Numbered from the stretch's first letter, positions 7,867 to 14,499 are shown. The stretch: DNA of 14,779 nucleotides from Acidobacteriota bacterium (GCA_021786455.1 JAJYNF010000046.1:1-14779); one strand, 5' to 3'. The notes: generated by a model not told the origin, from the sequence alone. Program-made: numbers and translations.

Positions 7867-9255
7867 TCATTGGCAACCACAGGAAGCCGGCGTGGCGGGA
7901 GAAACGGCATTCAGCACATTCTGAGTGGTGACTACGGCATTGTTAGCCGCGTTGACGGCGTTGCCCGCGGCAGCGAGCGCGTTGTTTGCCCCCGAACCGG
8001 CTGCCGAGGCGTTTGAATCGGCTTGGCTGGCAGCGCTGCTGGCGGCCCCGAGACGCGACAAAGCGACACCAGCCAGGCTGGCGGATGCTACTCCTTCCCC
8101 GAGCGCTACCGTGTTCACGGCAGTCTCGGTCACCGGCGCAGGCGGCGGGAGGCCGCGAATTGTCGTGAGCCGGATTTCGCGGTTGATCTCAGCAACGTTG
8201 ACGTTGGCCGGCTGGCTTGGGGGCAGGTTTGCCCGAACCGTGGTCGTTTGTGAAGGATGCAGTTGCACTTTGCCGGGGATCGCCGTATTGAGATTCCACA
8301 CCTCAACCACCCCTTTGATGCACCATACCCGCGTGAAATTAGGTCCAGCCTCGACAATGAATTCTGTTCCCACCACGCCAATGACGGCTGTTTGGGTACG
8401 GACGCGGAAATGAGCATTGGGTTGGGTCAACTTCACGACTTTGGCCCGCATGACGCCCAGGGTTAATTCAATGTCAGTCTGTTGCGCGCGGGGGTGCTGA
8501 TCCACGATTCTCATCACGGAGCGCGCGCCGATATTCAGCACGGAACCATCCAGCAGCCCGATCCGAACTCGGCCGGTGCGCAGCGTTCGTACCAGGTCGT
8601 TCCAATCCACGCTCTGGGTAACGCTCAGCGGCAGTTGCGTCGTCTGCCCGGCCGGCTGGCGCAAGGCAGTTGGAATCTCATTGGTTACGGAGCCAGCCGT
8701 TTGCGGGTCGGCGGGCATGGGACCGTCGCTCGCCTGCATCCGCACCCATTGGCCTAGTGGAAGTTTCCAAACTCGGTCTGCGCCGCGTACCTCGATGTTT
8801 CCACTTTGGGCGAAAACGGCGGGGTTATCGCCAATCATTGCAACCCGGCAAAGCGCAGGGAGACCCTTACCCCCTCCCGCCGCAATTCGCTCATTACCAA
8901 CATCTATCTGGGTGGGGCGCGCGCCCGTGCTTCGCAAAATCAAAGCTCCTTGCGCCAGACGCAAACGACGCAAACGGATATTGGCGGACAGAGTTAACCG
9001 GCTCTTAGATGCTAGCGTGACCGTCGCGCCCCATCTTAACCTCAGCACCGCAATCGAGTTCGGTCCCGTCCTGACCTGATCACCGGGGAAGATATCGGTT
9101 AACGGGGGAACCACCCGGCCATTCAACCGGATCGTTCCCTTCTCGGCCATAATTCCCAAGGGCGACATCGGCCGTGCAAGGCTGCCAGCCCAAGAGGTCA
9201 AGCATAGGGTTGTGTTGGCTATTGTCCAAAGAAGGAATATCCCAGGTCGCCTCAT
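7867..9255 (-). CDS. secreted protein with two FecR-like regions
   Basis: Envelope protein of 462 residues, likely exported: residues 1-27 look like a signal peptide (short basic start, hydrophobic run, Ala-Gly-Ser-Leu-Ala). A first FecR-like beta region spans about 34-155. The second, about 225-340, is the clearer one, with QTAVIGVVGTEFIVE (288-302), the classic core of the FecR domain. After a Pro-rich link (344-375) comes an Ala/Asn/Ser-rich tail (about 385-456) ending in Ser-Cys-Gly-Cys-Gln. FecR domains are known from the FecIR iron-signalling system, but no sigma factor or TonB receptor lies here, so an iron role should not be assumed. It is the first gene of a two-gene unit with the CHASE2 cyclase, so it may be the cyclase's envelope partner (inference). 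ATG 9255 has an AAGGGGA ribosome site. Confidence 0.85.
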   Translation of the reverse strand: MRRPGIFLLWTIANTTLCLTSWAGSLARPMSPLGIMAEKGTIRLNGRVVPPLTDIFPGDQVRTGPNSIAVLRLRWGATVTLASKSRLTLSANIRLRRLRLAQGALILRSTGARPTQIDVGNERIAAGGGKGLPALCRVAMIGDNPAVFAQSGNIEVRGADRVWKLPLGQWVRMQASDGPMPADPQTAGSVTNEIPTALRQPAGQTTQLPLSVTQSVDWNDLVRTLRTGRVRIGLLDGSVLNIGARSVMRIVDQHPRAQQTDIELTLGVMRAKVVKLTQPNAHFRVRTQTAVIGVVGTEFIVEAGPNFTRVWCIKGVVEVWNLNTAIPGKVQLHPSQTTTVRANLPPSQPANVNVAEINREIRLTTIRGLPPPAPVTETAVNTVALGEGVASASLAGVALSRLGAASSAASQADSNASAAGSGANNALAAAGNAVNAANNAVVTTQNVLNAVSPATPASCGCQ

Positions 9256-9272
9256 CGTCCCCTTCCACTTCG

Positions 9273-9291
9273 CGGCGCCTTACCGGCGCCG
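9273..9291 (-). repeat. GC-rich hairpin in the FecR-gene leader
   Basis: Perfect 7-base inverted repeat CGGCGCC / GGCGCCG with a 5-base loop. It ends 18 bases before the FecR ATG and just upstream of its ribosome site. If transcription starts near 9327, this stem lies within the roughly 72-base leader and could influence mRNA stability or translation. Confidence 0.5.
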
Positions 9292-9312
9292 ACCTGCCGT
9301 CGCCGTCGTCTC

Positions 9313-9331
9313 GGCCACGGTAAATGTGGCC
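9313..9331 (-). repeat. inverted repeat at the predicted FecR-gene transcription start
   Basis: Perfect 6-base inverted repeat GGCCAC / GTGGCC with a 7-base spacer, beginning just downstream of the -10 box. It straddles the predicted start point, so it could be a repressor site or a 5' stem; the sequence does not decide. Confidence 0.35.
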
Positions 9332-9333
9332 TT

Positions 9334-9362
9334 ATTATCCGGAAGACCCTTGCGTAAGTCAA
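9334..9362 (-). promoter_or_regulatory. sigma-70-type promoter for the FecR/CHASE2-cyclase unit
   Basis: Read on the minus strand, TTGACT (9362-9357) and GATAAT (9339-9334) are separated by exactly 17 bases. Each matches the consensus in 5 of 6 positions, making this the best promoter match in the window. The predicted start is near 9327, giving a leader of about 72 bases. The -35 box is part of a perfect palindrome (9354-9370), suggesting repression or regulated access. Confidence 0.6.
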
Positions 9363-9370
9363 TGACTTAC
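9354..9370. promoter_or_regulatory. palindromic operator overlapping the -35 box
   Basis: GTAAGTC-AAT-GACTTAC is a perfect 7+3+7 inverted repeat. Its centre and one arm contain the -35 hexamer of the FecR-gene promoter, the usual geometry of a repressor operator. The short 3-base centre and AT-rich arms fit a dimeric DNA-binding protein better than an RNA hairpin. The regulator cannot be named, and no transcription factor gene is present in the window. Confidence 0.5.
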
Positions 9371-9501
9371 TAAGCTAGTACGTCGAAGGTAAATTTCATG
9401 CATAAAGCTCCTCAGTACCGTAGTCTATCTCTCATGCTGCGAACTCCCGCGCAGCCAAAGGTGTGCCGAGCGGTCGAATAGCACCCACGCGAAAGAAGCG
9501 G

Positions 9502-9528
9502 CAAAATCCCTCCGGCAGACGGATTTTG
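9502..9528 (+). repeat. inverted repeat upstream of the ETF-QO gene
   Basis: CAAAATCC / GGATTTTG is a perfect 8-base stem with an 11-base loop, 72 bases before the ETF-QO start. It has no following T-run, so it is not a typical terminator. It could be a leader structure or a protein site. Confidence 0.35.
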
Positions 9529-9599
9529 AGTTTCGGCCGCCGAATTAAGTGCAAAATAGACTTGCGCGGCAAACGGAGCCGTCACAAAAGAGATAATGG

Positions 9600-11279
9600 A
9601 TGACTTGTCCGACGCGAGAAACCCTGCAAGCAGATGTGGTAGTTGTCGGCGCGGGACCGGCTGGCCTTAGTTGTGCTTTACGCCTGGCGCAGTTAATTCG
9701 GGAATACGAAGCAGGAGGGAAGAAACCGTCGCCACTTTCACCGGAAAATATCTACGTGCTCGAAAAAGGGAATGAAATCGGCGCACATTCGCTTTCGGGC
9801 GCGGTGCTGGACCCGCGGGCGCTTGAAGAACTTGTGCCCGGCTTTAAGGCTCAAAAGGCGCCGCTCGAGACGCCGGTGAGGTCTGACGCGGTCTATTTTC
9901 TGACCCCTAGCGGCCAATGGAAGCTGCCGGTGAATCCGCCGTTTCTCCGCAACCACGGAAACTTCATCATCTCGCTCAACAAATTCGTGAAATGGATGGG
10001 GACGCTCGCGGAACGCGCCGGAGTGAGCCTGTTCGCGGGGTTTGCCGGCGTCGAGACGCTCTTCGACGGTGGCCGCGTCGCGGGCGTGCGGACGGACGAC
10101 AAAGGCGTGGACCGAAATGGACGGCCCAAGCCGAATTTCCAGCCGGGCTACGACATTCATGCCAAAGTGACGGTCTTTGCTGAGGGGCCGCGCGGGTCGC
10201 TGACGAAGGAGCTGATTCGAAAGCTGGGCCTCGACCAGGGATGTAATCCGCAGAATTACAGCTTGGGCGTGAAAGAGCTCTGGGAAATTCCGCCCGGAAG
10301 AATCGAGCGAGGCGCGGTAATTCATACGGCGGGCTGGCCGCTCAGCTCGCGCCAATTCGGAGGCGGATTCATCTACGCGCTCGCGGATACGCTCGTAGCG
10401 ATTGGCCTGGTGGCCGGGCTCGATGCTCCTGACCCTCGCTTCGACGTTCATCATGCTTTCCAGCGATTCAAGATGCATCCGTGGATGAAGAGTCGGCTTG
10501 AGGGCGGGCAGATGATTCGCTACGGTGCGAAGGCCATCCCTGAAGGCGGTTATTTTGCGATTCCGCAAACGGCAGTGGACGGCGCGCTGATCATTGGTGA
10601 TGCCGCGGGCTTTTTGAATTCCGAGCGACTGAAGGGAATTCATTTGGCGATGAAGAGCGGCATGATCGCCGCCGAAGCGATTTTCGACGCCCTGTCAAAG
10701 AAGGATTGCTCGGCCGCGGCGCTCGGGCAATTCGAAAGGCATTGGCGTGCAAGTTGGGTGAACGAAGAGCTTTGGAAAGCGCGCAATTATCGCCAGGGCT
10801 TTGAGCATGGATTCTGGCTGGGCGCGGCTGACGCTGCGGCGCAGCTTGTGACGGGCGGGCGAGGCCTTCACGCGCGTCGCGGCTCGCGGCCTGATTACGA
10901 ACATATGCGACGATGGGCGGAGTTTGAAGGCAAGCCCGTCACAAAGATCAGGCCCGATGGCCAATTGACCTTCGACAAGCTGTCGGACGTTTATCATTCC
11001 GCGACGCGCCACGAGGAAGACCAGCCGCCCCACCTCCACATCGCCGATTTCAATATCTGTAACGGGCGCTGCGTCACGGAGTTCGGCAATCCCTGCCAAT
11101 ATTTCTGCCCTGCCGCCGTTTATGAGATGGAACCCCAGCCCGACGGATCGGGAAAGCGATTGAAGATCAATGCTTCGAACTGCGTCCATTGCAAGACGTG
11201 TGACATTGCCGATCCGTACCAGATCATTACCTGGGTCCCGCCGGAGGGCGGCGGCGGGCCGCGCTATGACGGGATGTGA
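9600..11279 (+). CDS. electron transfer flavoprotein-ubiquinone oxidoreductase
   Basis: ETF-QO (ETF dehydrogenase) takes electrons from reduced electron transfer flavoprotein, as in fatty-acid and amino-acid oxidation, and passes them to quinone at the membrane. The 559 residues match the family length. A FAD-binding GAGPAG lies at residues 17-22 after a run of Val. The C-terminal 4Fe-4S ligands are Cys503, Cys528, Cys531 and Cys534, with the same 25-3-3 spacing as in the human enzyme. Family stretches such as GDAAGFLN, KGIHLAMKSGM and a final WVPPEGGGGPRYDGM-like end are present. ATG 9600 has only a weak AGAG ribosome site; ATG 9596 is in another frame. No etfAB genes lie in the window. The next gene starts 15 bases later, so it probably leads a three-gene transcript. 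Confidence 0.96.
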   Translation: MTCPTRETLQADVVVVGAGPAGLSCALRLAQLIREYEAGGKKPSPLSPENIYVLEKGNEIGAHSLSGAVLDPRALEELVPGFKAQKAPLETPVRSDAVYFLTPSGQWKLPVNPPFLRNHGNFIISLNKFVKWMGTLAERAGVSLFAGFAGVETLFDGGRVAGVRTDDKGVDRNGRPKPNFQPGYDIHAKVTVFAEGPRGSLTKELIRKLGLDQGCNPQNYSLGVKELWEIPPGRIERGAVIHTAGWPLSSRQFGGGFIYALADTLVAIGLVAGLDAPDPRFDVHHAFQRFKMHPWMKSRLEGGQMIRYGAKAIPEGGYFAIPQTAVDGALIIGDAAGFLNSERLKGIHLAMKSGMIAAEAIFDALSKKDCSAAALGQFERHWRASWVNEELWKARNYRQGFEHGFWLGAADAAAQLVTGGRGLHARRGSRPDYEHMRRWAEFEGKPVTKIRPDGQLTFDKLSDVYHSATRHEEDQPPHLHIADFNICNGRCVTEFGNPCQYFCPAAVYEMEPQPDGSGKRLKINASNCVHCKTCDIADPYQIITWVPPEGGGGPRYDGM

Positions 11280-11294
11280 GGAGAAGAAGGGCGC

Positions 11295-12026
11295 GTGAAG
11301 GCCAACGATTTCGAATTTCGTCGCCGAGGATGGTTTATTGGCGCGATTTTTTGCGCAGCCTTTGGGAGCTATTTCTTCGAGCCGGTGAACACGGTGGATT
11401 GGCTCCTCACGATCCTCAATGGATTTGGCCTGGAGGACCGATGGGTCTCCGCGAATATGGGGATGCATTTGATTTTCGGGACCGGCGCCGTGCTTCTGGC
11501 CGCAGGAGCGTGGTTAAGGACCTGGGGAACGGCCTATCTTCGAAACGAAGTCGTGCGGGATAGGGTGGTTCACGCCGAACGGCTGATTGCGGACGGCCCT
11601 TACCGATATGTGAGAAATCCTCTCTATTTTGGGAACATCCTGCTGGCAGCAGGACTCGCGCCGATGGCACCGCCCGTAGGAGCTGTCATCCTTGTCGTAG
11701 GAATGACGATCTTTGTGCTGCGGCTGATCGGGCGAGAGGAGGCGTTTCTTTTGGAAAGCCGGGGCAACGCCTACCGACAATACCTCGAGCGCGTGCCACG
11801 CTTGTGGCCGGCGCTCAGGCCGCGCGTCTCGGGCGGCGGAGCTCAACCCCGCTGGATCCAAGCTTGGGCGGGCGAGTTATGGATGTGGGTTCTGACGGGG
11901 GCTGCCATAGCTTTTGCCATCACTTTCAATCCGGGACTATTCGACGGCATCGCCTGGGGTGGGATCATCCTTTTCCTGATTGTCCGCGCCATAATGGTAC
12001 GACGCGCGCGGCCGCGGCAGGTCTGA
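11295..12026 (+). CDS. ICMT/PEMT-like membrane methyltransferase
   Basis: Integral membrane protein of 243 residues related to the isoprenylcysteine carboxyl methyltransferase / phospholipid methyltransferase group. These use S-adenosylmethionine to methylate lipid-like substrates. The diagnostic region is GPYRYVRNPLYFGN (101-114) followed by the REE motif (147-149) and YRQYLERVPRLWP (160-172). Hydrophobic segments lie at about 12-28, 55-74, 112-145 and, after the catalytic part, 193-233. The extra C-terminal segment pair is longer than the family minimum. The GTG start has a purine-rich ribosome site (GAGAAGAAGG), 15 bases after the ETF-QO stop, suggesting co-transcription. The substrate is unknown; a lipid or quinone-related target is possible given the neighbours. 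Confidence 0.8.
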   Translation: MKANDFEFRRRGWFIGAIFCAAFGSYFFEPVNTVDWLLTILNGFGLEDRWVSANMGMHLIFGTGAVLLAAGAWLRTWGTAYLRNEVVRDRVVHAERLIADGPYRYVRNPLYFGNILLAAGLAPMAPPVGAVILVVGMTIFVLRLIGREEAFLLESRGNAYRQYLERVPRLWPALRPRVSGGGAQPRWIQAWAGELWMWVLTGAAIAFAITFNPGLFDGIAWGGIILFLIVRAIMVRRARPRQV

Positions 12027-12077
12027 GTCCGCGCGCCTTTCAGCGCATCCGGCCCTCACCCATGCGATAATCACGCC

Positions 12078-12875
12078 ATGGAACAGCAGGCCGAGCAGCC
12101 GACCCGTTCCGCGACAGAAAACGAAGAAACGCGGCCATCGGAGGATCGAGTTCGGCTGGCTGAAAGCCCGCGCACCTTCACGCATTGGCAGCGGCTTCAA
12201 ATCTTCGTCGCGAGCTGGATTGGCTATTTTGCCGTGCTCTTGATTGGGCGGACGCTTCGATGGGAGGTGAACGGCTGGGAAAACTGGGAAGCGGCAAAAA
12301 AGCGCGGCAAAGGGCTGATCTACACCTTCTGGCACCGCGAAATTTTCCCAGCCACTTGGTTTTGGCGCGAGCGTGGCATCGTGGTGATGACCAGCCAGAA
12401 TTTCGATGGCGAATACATCGCGCGCATCATCCGGCGTCACGGCTACGGCGCGGCACGCGGATCAAGCTCCCGCGGCGCGCGCAGGGCACTGGCTGAAATG
12501 GCGCGAGCGCATCGAAAGGGCCTCGATACCGCCTTCACGATTGACGGCCCGCGAGGACCGCGGTTCGTTGCCAAGCCGGGAGCGGTCTTGCTCAGCCGAA
12601 TGACGGGAGCGGCGATCCTGTGCTTTCATATCTCGCTGCGCCATTCCTTCGTTTTCCGAAAAAGCTGGGATCAATTTCAGATTCCATGGCCTTTCAGCCG
12701 GGCAGCGCTATTCATCGCTCCGCCGATCATCGTGCCGCGCGATATCCGGCTGGACGAGCAAGCGCGCAAGCAGCGCGAGGTTCAAGAGACTCTGGACGCT
12801 TTGCGCGCCCGCGGTGAGGAATGGGTGAAGAACGGGCGATCATCCACCAACGAAAATACCCACTCTGAACGTTGA
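12078..12875 (+). CDS. DUF374 / lysophospholipid acyltransferase-family protein
   Basis: Predicted inner-membrane acyltransferase of 265 residues in the DUF374 group, related to LpxL-type lipid A acyltransferases. One membrane anchor is visible at about 42-57 after an acidic N-terminus of some 30 residues. Motifs in order: FWHREIF (84-90) with the candidate catalytic His86, TSQNFDGEYIARIIRRHG (105-122), RGSSSRGARRAL (127-138) and TIDGPRGPR (154-162). These match the DUF374 pattern closely. ATG 12078 lies 51 bases after the methyltransferase stop with no clear ribosome site. The group is thought to act in outer-membrane lipid or lipid A precursor acylation; the acceptor here cannot be told from sequence. 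It is convergent with coaE, 31 bases away. Confidence 0.85.
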   Translation: MEQQAEQPTRSATENEETRPSEDRVRLAESPRTFTHWQRLQIFVASWIGYFAVLLIGRTLRWEVNGWENWEAAKKRGKGLIYTFWHREIFPATWFWRERGIVVMTSQNFDGEYIARIIRRHGYGAARGSSSRGARRALAEMARAHRKGLDTAFTIDGPRGPRFVAKPGAVLLSRMTGAAILCFHISLRHSFVFRKSWDQFQIPWPFSRAALFIAPPIIVPRDIRLDEQARKQREVQETLDALRARGEEWVKNGRSSTNENTHSER

Positions 12876-12906
12876 GCAGGTTTGGCCGCCCCTCCTCAGC
12901 ACAGCA

Positions 12907-13527
12907 TCATAGAGTCCGAGCTTTGGTGATCAATTCGAGCAGCTTGGCGTAAAGCGCTCCGATCTGCGCTCGGGTTTCTTCAAGGGTCCCAGAACAATCC
13001 ACCACGAAATCAGCGCGACGACGCTTGTCATCGGCGGACATCTGACTGTCAATCCGCTGCTCGGCCTCGAATCGGGACAGGCCTGTTTTGGTCATCAAAC
13101 GTTCCAGTTGCTGCTCGCGGCGACACCAAGCGATAATGACTTTGTGAAAGCGCCCGCCGATGCCCGCTTCGAAGATGAGTGCCGCGTCCACAACAACGAC
13201 TGCGCGCGGGTTAGCTTCGGATGCTCGTCCCGCGAGTTCTTCCACGCGCGCGATAATTCGGGGGTGGAGAATCGCGTTGAGCTGGCGTAGCTTGTCAGGG
13301 TTCGCGAAGACGATGGCCCCGAGCCGATTTCGCTCAAGCGTCCCCGTGGGACTAAGAATATTCCTGCCAAAAACCTCGACCAGTTGGCGGTAAGCGGGAA
13401 GACCCGGCTGCACCAGCTCGTGACCGACGCGATCCGCGTCAATCACCTCCGCCCCGAGCTCTCGCAAGTACTGGGCAACGGTGCTCTTTCCGCACGCGAT
13501 GCCGCCTGTCAAGCCGAAGTAGCTCAT
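12907..13527 (-). CDS. coaE: dephospho-CoA kinase
   Basis: Last step of coenzyme A synthesis: ATP-dependent phosphorylation of the 3'-hydroxyl of dephospho-CoA in the cytoplasm. The 206 residues are the usual length. The Walker A loop GGIACGKST lies at residues 8-16 and the substrate-binding DADRVGHELVQPG at about 30-42. A central VVVVDAALIFEAG replaces the commoner PLLFE version, and a following IIAWCRREQQLERLM region fits the lid and arginine segment. ATG 13527 has no ribosome site within 15 bases. A TATAGT hexamer at 13548-13543 (minus strand) would give a leader of under ten bases, but its -35 is poor. It lies downstream of the TPR gene on the same strand. Confidence 0.95.
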   Translation of the reverse strand: MSYFGLTGGIACGKSTVAQYLRELGAEVIDADRVGHELVQPGLPAYRQLVEVFGRNILSPTGTLERNRLGAIVFANPDKLRQLNAILHPRIIARVEELAGRASEANPRAVVVVDAALIFEAGIGGRFHKVIIAWCRREQQLERLMTKTGLSRFEAEQRIDSQMSADDKRRRADFVVDCSGTLEETRAQIGALYAKLLELITKARTL

Positions 13528-13557
13528 AAAAGTGAATTATGGACTATAGGCGACGAA

Positions 13558-13734
13558 TTAAGAACAGCATGTAGGACTGCTTTCGAGCCCGTTCGCTCCT
13601 GGCAATCGCTCGGCCCACTGCCGCAACGAGCGGATCAGAGCCTGTGCCTCACCTTCAGAGACTCCTCGATGCAGCCGTCGCTCCCGGCGCGGCGCGTGAG
13701 CGGCGAGGTGCTCGAAGCTCCCTTGAGCGGACAC
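13558..13734 (-). CDS. possible 58-residue ORF directly after the TPR stop
   Basis: A GTG codon follows the TAA of the TPR gene with no gap and in the same frame, opening 58 codons to TAA at 13558. The product would be Arg-rich with a helical middle (EAQALIRSLRQWAERLPG). There is no ribosome site and no recognised family, and other frames here are also open, as expected at this GC content. It may be noise, a decayed C-terminal extension of the TPR protein, or a product of stop readthrough. Confidence 0.2.
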   Translation of the reverse strand: MSAQGSFEHLAAHAPRRERRLHRGVSEGEAQALIRSLRQWAERLPGANGLESSPTCCS

Positions 13735-14217
13735 TTATTGCAGCTTGCGGCGAATCTTTTCGAGGCCTTCTTTTGCCAGGGTGTAATCCGGGCAGAGTTT
13801 GAGGGCTTTTTCAAAATGCCACCGGGCTTTGCCGTACATCTCCTTGGCGGAGTACACCCGACCCAGGTTGTAATGGGGAAAATGGTATGACTCATAGCGC
13901 TTGGATTGAAGCGCGCGCTCGAGCCACGGGATGGCGGCGTCATGCTGGCCTTCTTCAATGAGATAGGCGCCAATGTCGTTGTAAGGATTGCCGAATTCCG
14001 GGTCAATCTGAATGGCCTTTTTGCATTCTGCGATGGCATCCTCTACCTTGCCTTGGTAGTGATAAGCCCAGCCGAGGAACGTGTACGCCTCGGCGGTGGG
14101 GTGAAGCTCAAGGGAGCGCTTATAGAGCTCAACGGCCATTTCGTAATCTCCGCCGACTTGGTATTGATAGGCCTCTTTGAATAGTTCCCAGGCTGATTGC
14201 AGTTCTTCTAGCGCCAT
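13735..14217 (-). CDS. tetratricopeptide repeat protein
   Basis: All-helical protein of 160 residues made of about four TPR units (roughly 9-42, 43-76, 77-110 and 113-148), with a basic C-terminal end. TPRs form protein-binding superhelices, so a scaffold or adaptor role is likely; the partner is unknown. There is no signal peptide, so it is probably cytoplasmic. Units two and three carry typical Ala/Gly/Tyr positions (YTFLGWAYHYQGKVEDAI and NPYNDIGAYLIEEGQHDAAI). ATG 14217 is chosen because the purine-rich stretch AGGAAGGGGAGAGG lies just before it. An in-frame GTG at 14244 would place that ribosome site inside the coding region. It is divergent from ccmE and lies upstream of coaE with a 207-base gap. 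Confidence 0.85.
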   Translation of the reverse strand: MALEELQSAWELFKEAYQYQVGGDYEMAVELYKRSLELHPTAEAYTFLGWAYHYQGKVEDAIAECKKAIQIDPEFGNPYNDIGAYLIEEGQHDAAIPWLERALQSKRYESYHFPHYNLGRVYSAKEMYGKARWHFEKALKLCPDYTLAKEGLEKIRRKLQ

Positions 14218-14244
14218 GCCGCAACCTCTCCCCTTCCTGTCCAC

Positions 14245-14274
14245 TAACTAGCACACACGGCAGCGGCATGTCAA
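14245..14274 (-). promoter_or_regulatory. candidate promoter for the TPR gene
   Basis: On the minus strand a perfect TTGACA (14274-14269) is followed after 18 bases by TAGTTA (14250-14245), preceded by TG one base before, as in extended -10 promoters. The -10 itself is poor (2 of 6). The predicted start is near 14238, leaving a leader of about 20 bases that contains the strong ribosome site. Confidence 0.4.
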
Positions 14275-14364
14275 TTGACGGAACAGCGTTGTCTTCGGCG
14301 TCACTCGCGGAGCAGCCCCGCGTTGAGCAAACTTACAAAATCGCTTGATGGACGGCGGACGTCA

Positions 14365-14395
14365 CTGCCGCGTGTGATTCCGGTCACGGCGGCAG
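14365..14395. repeat. 31-base imperfect inverted repeat around the CRP-like site
   Basis: CTGCCGC and GCGGCAG form a 7-base stem that continues as GTG/CAC past a single bulged G, with a 10-base loop. No T-run follows, so it is a poor terminator. The CRP-like half-sites sit in its inner part. Confidence 0.4.
14373..14388. promoter_or_regulatory. CRP/FNR-family-like binding site
   Basis: TGTGA-N6-TCACG matches the Escherichia coli CRP core TGTGA-N6-TCACA in 9 of 10 fixed bases. It lies in the middle of the divergent control region, about 125-140 bases upstream of both predicted start points, which is far for a classic activator site. A CRP homologue is not in the window; the cAMP link is inferred from the CHASE2 cyclase. 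Confidence 0.4.
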
Positions 14396-14469
14396 GGAAA
14401 TCGCTGTCAATATCATAAATTCTGACTCTGAGGTCAGCGCGAGCAGCATGGTGCGCGACATAAATGCGC

Positions 14470-14499
14470 TTGACTCGTTCGGTGCGCGGGGGGGAAAAT
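14470..14499 (+). promoter_or_regulatory. candidate promoter for ccmE
   Basis: TTGACT (14470-14475, 5 of 6) and GAAAAT (14494-14499, 4 of 6) are separated by 18 bases, with a predicted start near 14506, about 40 bases before the ccmE ATG. A run of seven G (14488-14494) fills the end of the spacer. Confidence 0.42.

Larger units (their letters stand above)
9256..9599. other. 344-base divergent intergenic region, FecR gene / ETF-QO gene
   Basis: This stretch separates two divergent units. Its left half holds the FecR leader, promoter and operator. Its right half has an 8-base inverted repeat (9502-9528) but no convincing promoter for the ETF-QO gene; TAGACT at 9557-9562 lacks a well-spaced -35. 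A 27-codon reading frame (9398-9481, plus) has a GAAGGT seven bases before its ATG but no other support. Confidence 0.6.

Noticed and set aside
9398..9481. 27-codon plus-strand frame with a GAAGGT before its ATG
   Set aside because: Short, no family, no promoter with sensible spacing; more likely chance within the control region.
9557..9562. TAGACT as a -10 box for the ETF-QO gene
   Set aside because: The nearest -35-like TTGAGT (9526-9531) is 25 bases away, too far for a standard promoter.
9738..10643. 301-codon minus-strand open frame inside the ETF-QO gene
   Set aside because: The plus strand carries a full ETF-QO with FAD and Fe-S motifs; the antisense product is Arg/His-rich with no recognisable domain.
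13384..13890. 168-codon plus-strand open frame opposite coaE and the TPR gene
   Set aside because: It overlaps the start of coaE and the end of the TPR gene antisense, and both of those have clear family motifs; no ribosome site or known domain supports it.
14365..14395. Inverted repeat as a terminator for the TPR or ccmE direction
   Set aside because: It lies upstream of both divergent genes and no T-run follows on either strand.
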